Positions 20,996 through 35,500 of a stretch of 64,000 nt of DNA are shown one piece after another; position 1 is the first letter of the stretch; every line of letters starts with the position of its first letter. The stretch comes from Glandiceps talaboti (Eukaryota > Hemichordata > Enteropneusta > Spengelidae), in the NCBI RefSeq assembly GCF_964340395.1, contig NC_135564.1, forward strand, positions 1,403,501 to 1,467,500. Direction: 5' to 3'. A model generated the notes under the pieces. The model did no database searches. It had not been told where the DNA came from and saw only the letters and a program-made list of their open reading frames with translations. The translations under genes and the position numbers were made by a program.

Positions 20996-23900
20996 CTATT
21001 GGCAAGATAGAGAAATTTTAACTGAATAGTGTTTTACATCAATGTAGTGGTAGGAACAAATTTTGTTTAGAATCACCAAAATAAACAAAATCATGCAACA
21101 AATATGTGAGCATAATTAGCTATTCATCTACATTTCGCAAAACTGGTAAATGGCCCGTACCTTATGAAGCAACTTTCTGAACTCTTCGTTTTCTGGCATC
21201 TCTCGTAATGCTGGTGGAGTGTACCAAAAACATACATTGGTACATTCAGGCTGCAAAAAAGTAACAGAAAATGTTATATGTATACCTCCTGTATAAAACT
21301 ACTTTAAAGTCACCATTCAGGAGACACTCCATCAAAAAAGACAATTTGGAATTCAAACTGGACAAACTTGGGTACAAAACACTAACCAATTATTTGTAGT
21401 TGCAGTAATTACATAATCTAGGATGATCAGGAGGAAACTTGAGCTGCCTAGGATCCCGCACAAAGGTCTATGGGTAACCAAGACTAGATTACTTTAGTTA
21501 CAAACAAGCTAGGAGAAGGTTGACAACTGTTACAGTGATTCATGCATGGACTCTCATGGAATTGATATCAGAATTCGCCATCATGCATTATTCCTGATAA
21601 CAGTCTACACATTCCAATCAGACACTCGGGCAATTCTGTTAACTTCCAAAGCAACCACAGGTCACAGAGCCAAAGGTGCTGTCAAGGACAACAGCTAGCC
21701 TGTCACCCCTAGTCACCTATCTGAATACAGATCAGAGGTCTTATACTACATGACTACAAAACTACTTGATTCAGTCACGTTTTCAAAAAACATACTCACT
21801 TGTGTAACAAGTTTGAAACCTTCTCTCTCTGTTAGAAGTTTTACGAAATACCTAAAAATGAAGAAGAAGAAAAATCTTGCAATAATAATACCGATAAAAT
21901 AATAATGTTAGTTTTTATAGAGTACTTTCCCACTCTGTGCTTACAATTATTACCCTTGGTGTATATGGATCTGCATCGGCACAACAACCCTTTATACTTT
22001 CTCAACTCCCTGGGGAGCATACAACCCATTGCAGACTTTATAAATACACAGGATTAAAGCACATTGTACAGATCAGTGTCAACAAAACAAACAAACAAAC
22101 AAACAAACAAACAAACAAACACATGTGAATTATGATTAAAAAGGCATTGTGTATCATTAAATGAATTATTATTTTCCATGACTAAAAATTAGTATGCAAT
22201 GTTTGTCAAAGAAATATTGAATATTTCTGATAAAACTAAAATAAACAAAGATGGCATGATAAATAAGAAAGATGGTATAAAACAAACAACAATCTAGCTT
22301 GGTGCAAACTGTTTGACTGTTCCAATGGTGTAGTTACACAGTAGAGTGCCACCATTGGTCAGAGTGTGGTGATTACCATGGTTACAATTCTTTACCTTGA
22401 ATTGTCAAATTTGATGTTTATTTCTTCTTCAAATCCAAGGTTGCCTTTGGCCTTGAACATCAACCATAGTTTGAATGCATCCACTTTACGACCACATTGT
22501 ATGACTTTATCTCCTGTATCGTACGACATGTCATAGAATTTATCCTGTTGAAATAGGTAACGTGCACCAGCACTATGTCCTCTATGCATTAATCCAATCT
22601 GTTGAAGAAAACCACGAAACAAACCAAATGATCAGTTTTGTTGAATTTATTGAAACAGAATCACAAAACTTATAATATCCTCAGGATAGTGTTATTCCAA
22701 ATAGTTTATTAGAAAATTCAATTTTTAGAAATTTTTAGGTACCTGATATTTTACACTTGTAGGTTTCTCAATTTATCATAATATTATTTTTATGTTTACT
22801 TATTTTTTCTTTTTCTTTCTGTCAGTAGTTTCCTTTATAAATAATAATAATAATAACAAGATGATTTGTAATGCGCCTCATCTCCGAAGAGCTCGAAGCG
22901 CAGAGGAAGAGTGGATACAGAAATAGTTAATTGAAATGTGAATTCAAGGTAATGTGTATTAAATAAAATGAGAAAGAAAAACAGTTATTAGCAGTTGAAG
23001 AGGTGAGTTTTGAGAGAATGTCTGAAGGTTGACAAAGATTTGTTTAAAGTCCAATGTTTGAATCTAAAGTTATAACATGAGGAATACATAGGATAATTTT
23101 TTTTCTGAATCCCCCTTTTCTATAGCTCTGCCAGACAACTGTTTTTCACACCATGATACTTCAAATCCTAGATGGGTCTTTATCAGAAATTAGGTATATA
23201 ACTGTGTAGTGGTGGATGTCATCTCTTTGTGACACAAATTCAACCTACCCCCGGTAATACTTACGTTATCTCGCATTAAAAATGCAGAGCACTGGAGTGG
23301 TACACCCATCATTTTGTGTTGACACCATGCCAATGAGTTTGTTCTCTCTACACCTTTCAGTAAATGCTTCCATTTTCTGGACATGACAGCAGAACCACCC
23401 CAGCAAGCCTGTAGAAAACAAAGACAAAAATACTCAGTCTGTAATCCAACATGTTTTATTTGGTTTTACTTTATGTGCTTTCCTTGGCACCTGGTTTGAC
23501 TGAGGTAGAACAGTACATGGTTTAAGTTTTGTAAGCATTGAATAGTAATGAGTCAACGTAACTATTCAACCATCAAGATCTTCAGTTTACAGCCCAGGTA
23601 TGGTTTTGCAACCAGAGATTGTACAGTGGAAGGGCCAAACTACAGGAGGGCACAGTGGAAGGGCCAAACTACAAGAGGGCCTGTGTGTTGTATTGCAGTC
23701 AGCAAAGACCCATATCAAGGCATACTGATAGTGAGAAAAAAATCAAAGCCAGCTCACTAAGTGAACAAATATTGACAAGCACACCATTTGCCATATTTGG
23801 GCAATTAGTACAGAAAATTGACACAGAAAATGCATAATGTGCTCTGCACTGAATTACACTGTACGCAATACTGGGTTATGATATTATAAGAGCATATATT

Positions 23901-26900
23901 TTATGCCATCAAGATCAGTTATTTATTTGTACAAATCCATTTCAACTTTGGAGGTCAAGATATATTTCAAGTATATACTCTGACAAGTTCTCAAGGTTGC
24001 ATCTTTATTTACCTAATGCAATGGACTTTGACAAACACATAAATATCAACTATTGCGTTCATTATAAATGCTTTCCTCACATGGAATGTTGAATTGGTTT
24101 GAAATCAAATCATAATCATTCCTCCTCTCCTCACATGTGCTTTTACTGATTGAATCAGTTTGAGAACACAGCAGGGGATTAGTTTCCAACTGATTCAAAG
24201 TACATCAGTTCAGAACCAATGCAAAAGCAAGGCAGAAATCAGTTAACTTAACTGAGTTGATTCAGTTTGAATCAGCTTTGAGTAGAGTCATGTGAGGATA
24301 GGACTATAGAAAATGTACAAAACTTGACACAAAAGCAAGACAGAAACCAATTAACTTAATAATTAACTGAGTTGAGTCAGTTTGAATCAGTTTTGAGTCA
24401 AGTCATGTGAGAATAGGACTACAGAAAATGTACAAAACTAAATATACTTACATCCACATGCAGCCATATCTCATGTTTTTCACATATATCAGCTAATTTA
24501 TCAAGTGGGTCAAAGGCACCAAATACTGTTGTACCACTTGTAGCATTCACAAAAAGAGGAACATGGCCCTGTGAAAAATAAAATGACAACAAAATTGGAA
24601 CTCTCTATCCAGTGTGTGCTCTAAGCCCATTTAACATGTGGCACTCGAATGCAAAAATTTCTAGTGACACACCAGTTGTCTTGTAATATGTGGTGACAGA
24701 CTCGCATGAAATACCAGTTTGTATTATTTTGACCTATAGCAATAAAATTTAGCTATCAGTGGAGGATACACTGTCTCTGTCTGCATATAGTCACTGCTTT
24801 GAGTGAAGTTTACCACTATGATAAACTATATCAGAATAATCTCCACCCCATCCCTAGTCTGAAAGATCAGCCATAATGGCAGAGCTCGAAATTAACAGTA
24901 GTCCCATGCCCACAGAATACCAATTCTTGTCATGGGGCTACCATAATTTGCAACTGGTAGCCACCTCAGGCTACCACTGATTATGTGATGAGGATGGAAG
25001 ATTTACGGACATGAAAGTATTTTAATAACACAGATATTTCCAATAGAGGAAATTGGTTTTCAGTTCAGGAATGTGGGACTACAGGTCACAATTCTTGGGC
25101 TACCAATTTCTGAAATTGGTAGCCCCCTAGGACTACCAAAGAAAAAAGTTAATTTCGAGCCCTGAATGGGTCCACTTGTGTATTCACTCACTACCCCATT
25201 ATATAAATGCCAAGTGGAAGGAATACCTGGATCTTTCAGGTTATTCCCCTCCACCCCCCCCCCACCCCCCAAGTTTCCAACCTAGTGGGGAAATCACAAT
25301 CACTTCCTTACATAACTCTATTGTTACACAGTAAACAATTACAATCCAAACAATTCTACTTTTCAAAGTAAGACAGGAATTGGGAAGATATAGAATGCAT
25401 AATATGACTAAACAATTTGGTAAAAGGGAAATAAGTTCTAAATAATGTACCTTTTTAGATAACAACAGTATCATTATTTTGCGGGCTGACAGGCTGAACT
25501 GTGGGTCATTCAAAACGAGTCTTCTTATGATATGAAATGTTTCCTTTGCATAAAATTATCCATGAAATATTCATAGTGCTTTCGAGGCCGTTGTTATTTT
25601 CATGAAGCCGACGCAAAAAGTAAAATCATTGCCGATAAATATAAAGAAATTGAGCGAGGATGCTGGTCAGAGCGGATCGTGGCATGCGTCACCATCAGCC
25701 TTGCAATATTCTCTGTTTTATCACAGATATGGCTGTCATTTTCAAGTTCATCAATGTCTTAAAAGAAAGCTCACATTTGATAGTATGGGTGTAGGCACTG
25801 TGAATGGAATCACTAAGTATTATAGCTGCAAAGTTATGATCATGCATATTATGAAATTTAACAACAAATATGGCCGTCATTCGGCCATATTTGATTCAGT
25901 CACAAAACAAAGTGACGTATGTTGTTACCTTTGTACCAGGTTTGGTTGAAATTGGTTGGTGTATGCCAGAGATATTAGGTTGAGTGCACAGACAGAACCC
26001 AACGTATAAATCCCCTTCCGGACGGTAACCGTTGGGGACTAACAAACTAAAGATGCACACTCAACAATCTTAATAAAGACCACACACACTACTACACGCT
26101 TGCTCCAAACTATATTTTTTTCAGTGAAGTTTCCTATCTCATAAAGATCGAGCTTCATCAAAGCCTGTGCATGTATAGAGTTACTAACCTGTTCTTTAGC
26201 TTCAATAATTTTCTTTTCTAAGTCTTCTGGAATCATTCTACCCCTGTTAATGAAAACACAACAAATTTTGCCCATGTAAATAAAGAACTTAACAATTACT
26301 ATCTGTCAATGCACTTTTTTTACAAACTTCTTGTTGACAATTTGATCCTTTACAGTGTACAAGATACTTTGATTTATTTAAATAAAATATTACACATTGT
26401 CAGATGTTGTTTTTATCTCAAAAAATCCACTGAATAGATTCAAAGTTGACATAGCGCTGTGGAATACAATGTTGTTTTTATCTTGGCTGCAAATTTGACT
26501 ATTTGCATTCAGACTGTTGGAACAAGACTGTGCAAACAAGTTGTATTGCATCATGTATTTCAGTTTTCTATGTGAACAGGTGATCCCATCTGACCTTTTT
26601 ATTTGGATAACCTTAGCATACCCCACTTTCATTATTTTTTATTGGTACATTACGGCTAGAGATATTAGTTGTTAAGAGACTTAAATTTAGCCAATGACAT
26701 TACGTTTTGATGTCACATGTCACATAAAAATGATGGATTACCAGAGTACTTAGTCTGTGGGTATTGTTCACATGTTAACAAGTGGATATGCTATATTTAT
26801 TTTAGAGGACCAGTTTTGTTTGGATGAAAACGTACGTGCTAAAAACACTTATCTGGTAGGGCCTGTCAGGCCATAGACCCTTTTAGAGGACCAGTTTTGT

Positions 26901-29900
26901 TTGGATGAAAACGTACGTGCTAAAAACACTTATCTGGTAGGGCCTGTCAGGCCATAGACCCTTTTAGAGGACCAGTTTTGTTAGGATGAAAACGTACGTG
27001 CTAAAAACAGTTATCTGGCAGGGCCTGTCAGGCCATAGACCCTACATGGGTCAGCCGCATGTAAGATTCATTTACATATGTCAGTTCATTTACATACTCA
27101 TTTACATAACCGTGTAACGGATTTTGCGTGACTCAGCAAGATTTTAATCGTAGCCAGAGAATCTATTAGGTTTGATAATCCAATTTCTAGCAAGGTGTAA
27201 AAGGGATTATTACTGACTTTGTTTGAACGACATGCTGGCAGAGACAGAGACATGTCACGTTCGTGTAGGGTCTATAGTCACGCAGAGCTCAGACCACTAT
27301 AGAGAAATGGTCTGAGGGTATAGGTGTAGAAAAAATTGATCCTGAACAAAAGAATGATCCTATGTAATCCATATGGCTTCACTGATAGATAACACGAATG
27401 TGATGACCAGGGGATTTAAACATAGCGTTTTAAAGACATTTATTTCAGATTAGGACTACAAATTTTAGGTGTAAAAAACTGTTGTCTGGCAAAGCTGTAC
27501 AAAATTGGTCCAGAACAAAGAATTCTTATGTAATCCTTATGGCTAAAGTGGTAAGATTACAGTAATGTGGGAATTGGGATGGAAACCATGGCATGGGATA
27601 GGTACTGTGGGAATTGGGATTGAAACCATGGCCTGGGATAGGTACTGTGGGAATTGGGATGGAAACCATGGCATGGGATAGGTACTGTGGGATTTGGGAT
27701 TGAAACCATGGCCTGGGATAGGTACTGTGGGAATTGGGATGGAAACCATGGCATGGGATAGGTACTGTGGGAATTGGGATTGAAACCATGGCCTGGGATA
27801 GGTACTGTGAGAATTGGGATGGAAACCATGGCATGGGATAGGTATTGTGGGAATTGGGATTGAAACCATGGCCTGGGATAGGTACTGTGGGAATTGGGAT
27901 GGAAACCATGGCATGGGATAGGTAATATGGAATGCTAAATTTTCAATTCTGTAAAAAATACAAAAAAAGATAGATAGCTATTTTCTCCATAATAAATAAA
28001 TTGAACCTTTTGAGGTGTGACTGTAAAAGGATAATTTTTTAAGTAATGTGTAATTTGCAGTTAATTTTCTTTGTGTATTGTATTCTAATCGACCCCTGGT
28101 ATCGAATTATCTCTATAAATAGAGATGTTGATATCCAATGCCACAGATTATTAACACTAGACTAGAATAAAACAGAACTACCATGCTTTTGGTGACTGCG
28201 ATTACAATATTCCAAACTACTTATTTTAGAACTACCCGTCTGTCTACTTGTTGGAACTGTACACTCTTGGATAGTGAATGGGTGTATCAAGTCACAGATC
28301 CTGCAAGAAGATAGATCTGTGGCCATTTGCTCACTTTATTTTCATAACTATTCATTATTCCTTGACGTACTTTTCGACTGAAATCATGCAAATAATTTCA
28401 TATACATTATTATCTAAATTTGGTGTAAAAGGTGAACACACTTCATGTAAAAAATTGGAAATAAATTAGATTTTTGTTAACATATAGCATGACATATTTA
28501 CCTTAATAGAAACTAGGCCATCGGTTCAACAACCGACTTTTTTTGTACAAATACTGAGATGTGGAGATTTGAAATGTTACAGTGGAAAATTCCATGACAT
28601 CACGCTAGTTAAAGAGAGTTGTAAATGAATATGTTCGTCTAAATATATTTGGCTACATTTTTTGTACAATGTACAGAGAGAGGTAGGACTTGAAAAGTCA
28701 CAACGGAAAATTCCATGACATCACACTTGTTGTAGAGAGTCATAAATCATATAGAACATCTACCTCAGCACCATTTCTGTTTTGTTTAAAAATACATAGA
28801 TTTCTAAAATGTGATAATCAGTGACATTAGAAAAAACATGCCAATTATATGTGAAGAAATGGTGTCAACTATGAAATATTATATTTTACCAAAAATTTTT
28901 TTTTTTTGTCTAGTAACTGAGAAATTCAAGACAATCCAACAGTTTATATGGTGTTACTTGGAGTCCAGGATGTCCTAAAAGAATACATGAAAACATCTGG
29001 AATATCATGAAAGGACAAAATTACAGGCTATTTTCACACACTTGGGTGGAATATCTATTTTCAAAGATTTTAATTTTTAATAAAACAAGTATTTTCAAAT
29101 CCTACCTGAATATTATTGTTTCAAATCCTACCTGAATATTATTGTAAATAAATGCCATAAAGGAAGTCTAAAACTAGAGCATTTTCAGCAAAATTTTATT
29201 TTAGTATTATTTCTATATCAAAACACTGTTAACAATAATGAAGATTTGCACTCTGTCCCCATCCTATGAATATCTGAAGATGGCAAGATTATAAGACTTG
29301 ACTGACATAATTTAATATCTATCATTATTAATCATACTTAGTTAATATTAATATCAAAAAATAAATACTGCATAAAGTAGATGACATTTCTATTAGATAT
29401 CATTTATGAAAACACTTTTGTATACATTAATTATTGTACAAAAATTGTGTAATATATAAAGGTGGCTACATCTTCTTTTTACAACTATGTTCAAATGTGC
29501 CAATGGAAAATTCCATGACAGCAGACTTGTTAATAAAATAGAGTCTTCTGCTACAGAATGTAATTATTGTAGCCGCCATGTTAAAACAGAACTACGGAAA
29601 ATTCCATGACATCACAACATCAAATAGGTGTACATATATTCATAAATCATTGACAATCACAATATACATTAAAAACTGCATTTTATTTACACCAGACTGC
29701 ATTTTATTTATACCAGGAGACAACAGTGTGTCAGCAATAAATAAAGGTCTTTCACCTTAAATTCTTCGAAAGAGCAGCTGGACAAAAATGACAAAATGTA
29801 GAGTCAAACAATGCAGATCTTGCTGTCATGGTTACAACCAAAACACTCAAGGCATTGCTAATGTAATGTGATACATTTCATTTTGCACACAATCAAGGTT

Positions 29901-32419
29901 ACCAGAGGTCATACACATACTTAGAAGGCATAGGATGTCTGGATGCAAGTCGCTGTCACACAGCTTTGTTCAAATTGTAGGCAGGTCATGCCATTGTTTA
30001 TTTTTCAATTCCAGAAAAATGTCAAACATTCTTCTTTTTTTCATGGGAAGGGAAGGTTTGGGGGGAGGGGAGGGGGTTGATGGAGGGGGTATTTCAATGA
30101 GAATATGTAAATATGTTACTTTGATGTAAATATTTTGAATTTTACTAAAAAATAATTTCTGTTATAAATATATTTATGCATTATCATACATATCTATAAC
30201 AAATACAGACATAGTATCACGTCTGATATCTTAATTTGCTGTTTAAGTAGAATTTGAATATTCAGTTCAAAAACAGAAATCAAAATATTCAGATATCAAA
30301 TTTTTCATAACATTATGATGTTAGGTAAAGTTTGTAGTGTCAGTACACTTTAGATATTCATCGGAATGAATTCAGAATAAAATACCAAACAGTGGAAATA
30401 GACTGTTCTTTATCATTTTTAGCTTACCTTTCATCACATTTAACCAAACACACATTGTCTGTTCCAAAACCAAGAAAACTTGCTCCCTTTTTGATTGAAT
30501 AATGCGACTGAAACAAAAATAAAAATGAGTCAAACAAATGAATGTGAATCTACACTTAACGATTAACTTTCATGAATATATTTTTAAAATTATTGAAAGA
30601 TTTCTTGCATGACTACAGTTGTTTTTACTGTAGCCTTCCTTTTGTAGAAATAAACACTTAAAAAGCTATTGAGGATTACATGTCAAATACTGTGTCAACA
30701 TTTTGACACCTAAAGGGTATAAAGCCACAATAACTGCATTCAGGGGACAATGTTTATATATACATCAGGTGTTGTACATATCTATCCACACAGACACAAG
30801 CGTATATACCTTATAAATACCAATATCAAGTGTTATTCACTTCCTGTAATCTCTAGCTTTTAGTTAATTCTCCTTTGGAAATAAAGATATTCCGATTTTG
30901 CCACAAATGGAGTAACATCTCTCTCTCCCTCTTACTATCCACCGTTCCCCAACCTAGTATTGGGTCCGGAGCCAAAAACACCCCCATTACAGATATTGAA
31001 GTTTGGGAATGAAAAACTAAATGGCAATATGTCTCACTGAAATAGAATAATATCAAATAATATCTGTAATTATATCAATAAAATTAACTTGTTTGCAAGT
31101 AATTTGAACCATTGCAGCTTGAATACTAGTATACAGAGATATTTTGACAGAAAAAGTGAGTAAAACTTACATGTTCTGATGTATAGCTGATTAGTCTAGG
31201 TAAACCAAACAGGCCTTTTGTTTTCACATCATCTCCATATTTGTTGTACCTTGCTAGATTCATACCATACATATTGGCAATGGAGCCACCTGTCAAAAAT
31301 AAATCACTCAAGGTTCAAATTTGGAAGTCGAAATCACTGAAAATGACAACAGTATGTCAACAAAATACGCAATATTTTATTCCAACAAAAAAACCTGAAT
31401 TATTTTTCTTTCAAAATCTAACTATTATCTGCAAACTACATTTTTTATAGCCATTCTTGGAGATGATTACAGTTTGGTTTTAAACACCACTGGAATTATG
31501 ACAGCATGTCCAAAAAATACAATAGATTTCAAAAACAAAATTTTGAAAAAAATTATCAATTTATATTACATTTTGATACAAGTCCTTGAGCCTATGTGAT
31601 GTATCTATGGTGTGATTCTATTCAGACCAATAACAGCTATTGTTTATATTGTGATTACATAATGTTGAATCTAATATCATAGGTTAGGTGACAAAAAATG
31701 TCTGTTTCCGATAACATGGCCTCAGAGAATAGGGTAGGAAGGTTGGGATTTTACTACATTTTATTTTATCTTTTTATTTTTGAAAAATATTGCTTCGACC
31801 CAAAACCAAACACCAGGCAGAATACCCCTTCTGTGATAGTTTGATGAAATATGTACAGGCCTCACTGGGGAAGAAAACAGATGTACATGAATGTTAAAAA
31901 CATAAATAATTTTGCATGTTTTTCAAAATCTTTAAGAAATGCTTAGGGTAAGGCATGGTATCGGAAATACATTTTTTTTTATTTTGCCTTAGTATATAAA
32001 TGTACTTGATTTTAATACCTAAAGAGTTCAGTATGCCTATCAGTTACATTGCAGTGTCATTGTCTGTGTTAAAGTATACCACTATTTTGACCTAACAAGG
32101 CATATCACTCCCTATACAATCACTGGACAACATTGCACTTTAAATAAACTCTGCTGAACTATTAGAAAGACCTAGGTCAGTGCACTGTCACCTAACTGTC
32201 AATCATTAATCATGTGACCATGATTGATGGTAAAAATGTTCTAAACATCATCATAACTTAATTTTAATAGGACAAATAATCAAAATGAACTTGGCCCTTG
32301 GAAAGGACCCTACAGTTCTCCAGTAGCTGGCTATAGGATTGTATTGTATTCACTTTATTTCTGTATGTTATTTTTGTATGCTTTACCATGCTTGCTATGG
32401 CATGTTGTTATGCACTAAA

Positions 32420-32506
<87 letters not shown>

Positions 32507-35500
32507 AAGCATACACAGCTATACTTCTTTGTACAGTATTATAATAATTAAAAATACATGTAATATTAAAATATAAATTTTTCCAACATTCTAGCTTGCA
32601 CTTCATATCATTGCTGGAGGATATATGTAAAAGGTTACATTTGCATGCAACAATTAGTGCCGGAATGTTTATTTCTGTATTTATAGAATATAATACCAGC
32701 AGCTTTATGGATATGATAAACAAATACTTCAATGGCAGTTTACCTTAGTTTATTTAGTAGTAGTAGTATTATTATTGACTTAAATTGTTGAGCCATAGGC
32801 TATAATCTTTAACACAATGTCCAGAAGGCAAATATACAATATTTGCATTAAAAAATACACTGACACACACATGTACATTAAACACAGAACTACCCTATAC
32901 AAAGAGGATTATGGGTAATCTATGCAAATGCGGGAACTTTAAACTGCTATTCAGAGCACTAGCTTCTGGGTGTTGTTTTCAGCATTTTTTCTGTGCTCTG
33001 AGAAACACACAGGTCATGAATCATGTACACATTGTTTGTGAATGTCGTCGGATGGTAACTTGATACACTAATTAGTTGAAAATCGATCAGTTTGTATCAT
33101 AGAATGTAAAAACCTTTCAAAATGAGACAAATTCTCCTGCAAACTGCTGTTTAGATATATTAGTTAATCTGTATGATAGAGGACTTTGGTATTTAAAAAC
33201 ATGTACTACCATAATGTAATTTCCACTCAAGAGAGGGAGATAGTGAAGTCCTGATTTAATTTGTAAGAATGAAAATTTCACATGCTTACACAAGTTTCCT
33301 TTATCAAATTTCCAATATATTTGTAATAAGCTGTTTCTCCAAATTCAAAATTTACATAATAAAAACATTGATTACTTTTGATTCTGGTTTAATAGCTTGT
33401 TTTTTTGTGTGCCAGTATAATATTTTGGGGATTTTGTTGAGGTCTATATACCATGATGTGTACTGTAAGCTTATATATTTTCACTACTCGATTCGATTCT
33501 AGTCTTCAGCTAACTCTTAGATATTAATTTTTACTAATAATCTGACTGGTACATTGTTTTCATGTACAAAGGGGCAATTTAGCCACTATATATTTACGTT
33601 TTTGTTTTCTAGCAAACAAAACAACGTACCTGGACAAAAGACTCCATCTCCGCTGACATAACCAATACTTTCACGTAATCGTTTGATAACTTCATGTTCC
33701 ATGAGTACAAACAGGGGGGCTACTTCATATGTGTACCTTTGTAATTAGCAAAAAAAAATAGGAGAAAGTCAAATTTAATGGAACAGGAAAGAGGAATGAA
33801 AGAGATGAAAAAATCAATCACAAAACAAATGTTGCCATATATGGATCTATCTATACTTACCATATATGGATCAAAACATTCCATATATGGATTTCAACAT
33901 TCCAAATATGGATGGTCATTTCCATATGTAGAACTAATCATGATGTCCTTCTGGCCCCCTTCTGGGCAAGAAAACATGTTTTAGTGAATTAAATCAAACA
34001 ACAGTCTATTTCTATAAAGGTAAGTATTGTCAACTTTTGGAAAACATCTTTAGTAGAGTTTGTCAAATTGCATAGACACTGAATTTATACATTCTTAAGG
34101 CGTACTGTTTGCAGAATATTTAAAGGCATACTGAATAATCCCTTCAAACTGACTGGAATCAAACTTGGTTATACATATTACATGATAAAACTGATAAATT
34201 ATCAAATTACTTAATTTTGTATACGTACAAAAATGTCAAGGAATGTTCTACAGCACCATCAAATGTAGTAACAATGCCAGAGAAGAATTTAAATATCACT
34301 GAAGGCATGCACTGACATTAACACTATACTAGAATAGTTTAATAAAGGCTTTATGACCATATTTTCACTGGAGTAAAGAGCTTACAAACTGAGCTTGCGC
34401 CACTTTTAACACATACAATATGACAAACTTGATTTGTTTCTATAGTACTCCATTTGGTAATTTTAGACAGTAACATTAATATATTTAAAATGTGCATATT
34501 TCTATGTTGGTATTTTATTTAAAATGTGCATATTTCTATGTTGGTATTTTATTTAAAATGTGTATATTTCTATGTTAGTATTTTATTTAAAATGTGTATA
34601 TTTCTATGTTGGTATTTTATTTAAAATGTGCATATTTCTATGTTAGTATTTTATTTAAAATGTGCATATTCCTATGTTACTATTTTATTTAAAATGTGCA
34701 TATTTCTATGTTAGTATTTCATTTAAAATGTGCATATTTCTATGTTAGTATTTTATTTAAAATGTGCATATTTCTATGTTAGTATTTTATTTAAAATGTG
34801 TATATTTCTATGTTAGTATTTTATTTAAAATGTGTATATTCCTATGTTAGTATTTTATTTAAAATGTGCATATTTCTATGTTACTATTTTATTTAAAATG
34901 TGCATATTTCTATGTTACTATTTTATTTAAAATGTGCATATTTCTATGTTACTATTTTATTTAAAATGTGCATATTTCTATGTTACTATTTTATTTAAAA
35001 TGTGTATATTCCTATGTTAGTATTTTATTTAATATGTGCATATTCCTATGTTACTATTTTATTTAAAATGTGCATATTTCTATGTTACTATTTTATTTAA
35101 AATGTGCATATTTCTATGTTAGTATTTCATTTAAAATGTGCATATTTCTATGTTAGTATTTTATTTAAAATGTGCATATTTCTATGTTAGTATTTTATTT
35201 AAAATGTGTATATTTCTATGTTAGTATTTTATTTAAAATGTGCATATTTCTATGTTAGTATTTTATTTAAAATGTGCATATTTCTATGTTAGTATTTTAT
35301 GAAAAATGTGCATATTTCTATGTTAGTATTTTATTTAAAATGTGTATATTTCTATGTTAGTATTTTATTTAAAATGTGCATATTTCTATGTTACTATTTT
35401 ATTTAAAATGTGCATATTTCTACGTTAGTATTTTATTTAAAATGTGTATATTTCTATGTTACTATTTTATTTAAAATGTGCATATTTCTATGTTGGTATT

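Noticed and set aside
27526-27914. Three long overlapping Pro/Ser-rich open frames on the minus strand (a possible repeat protein)
   Set aside because: They are the 40-bp minisatellite read in three frames; a stop-free repeat of period 40 gives open frames in all three. No start context or splice partners were seen.
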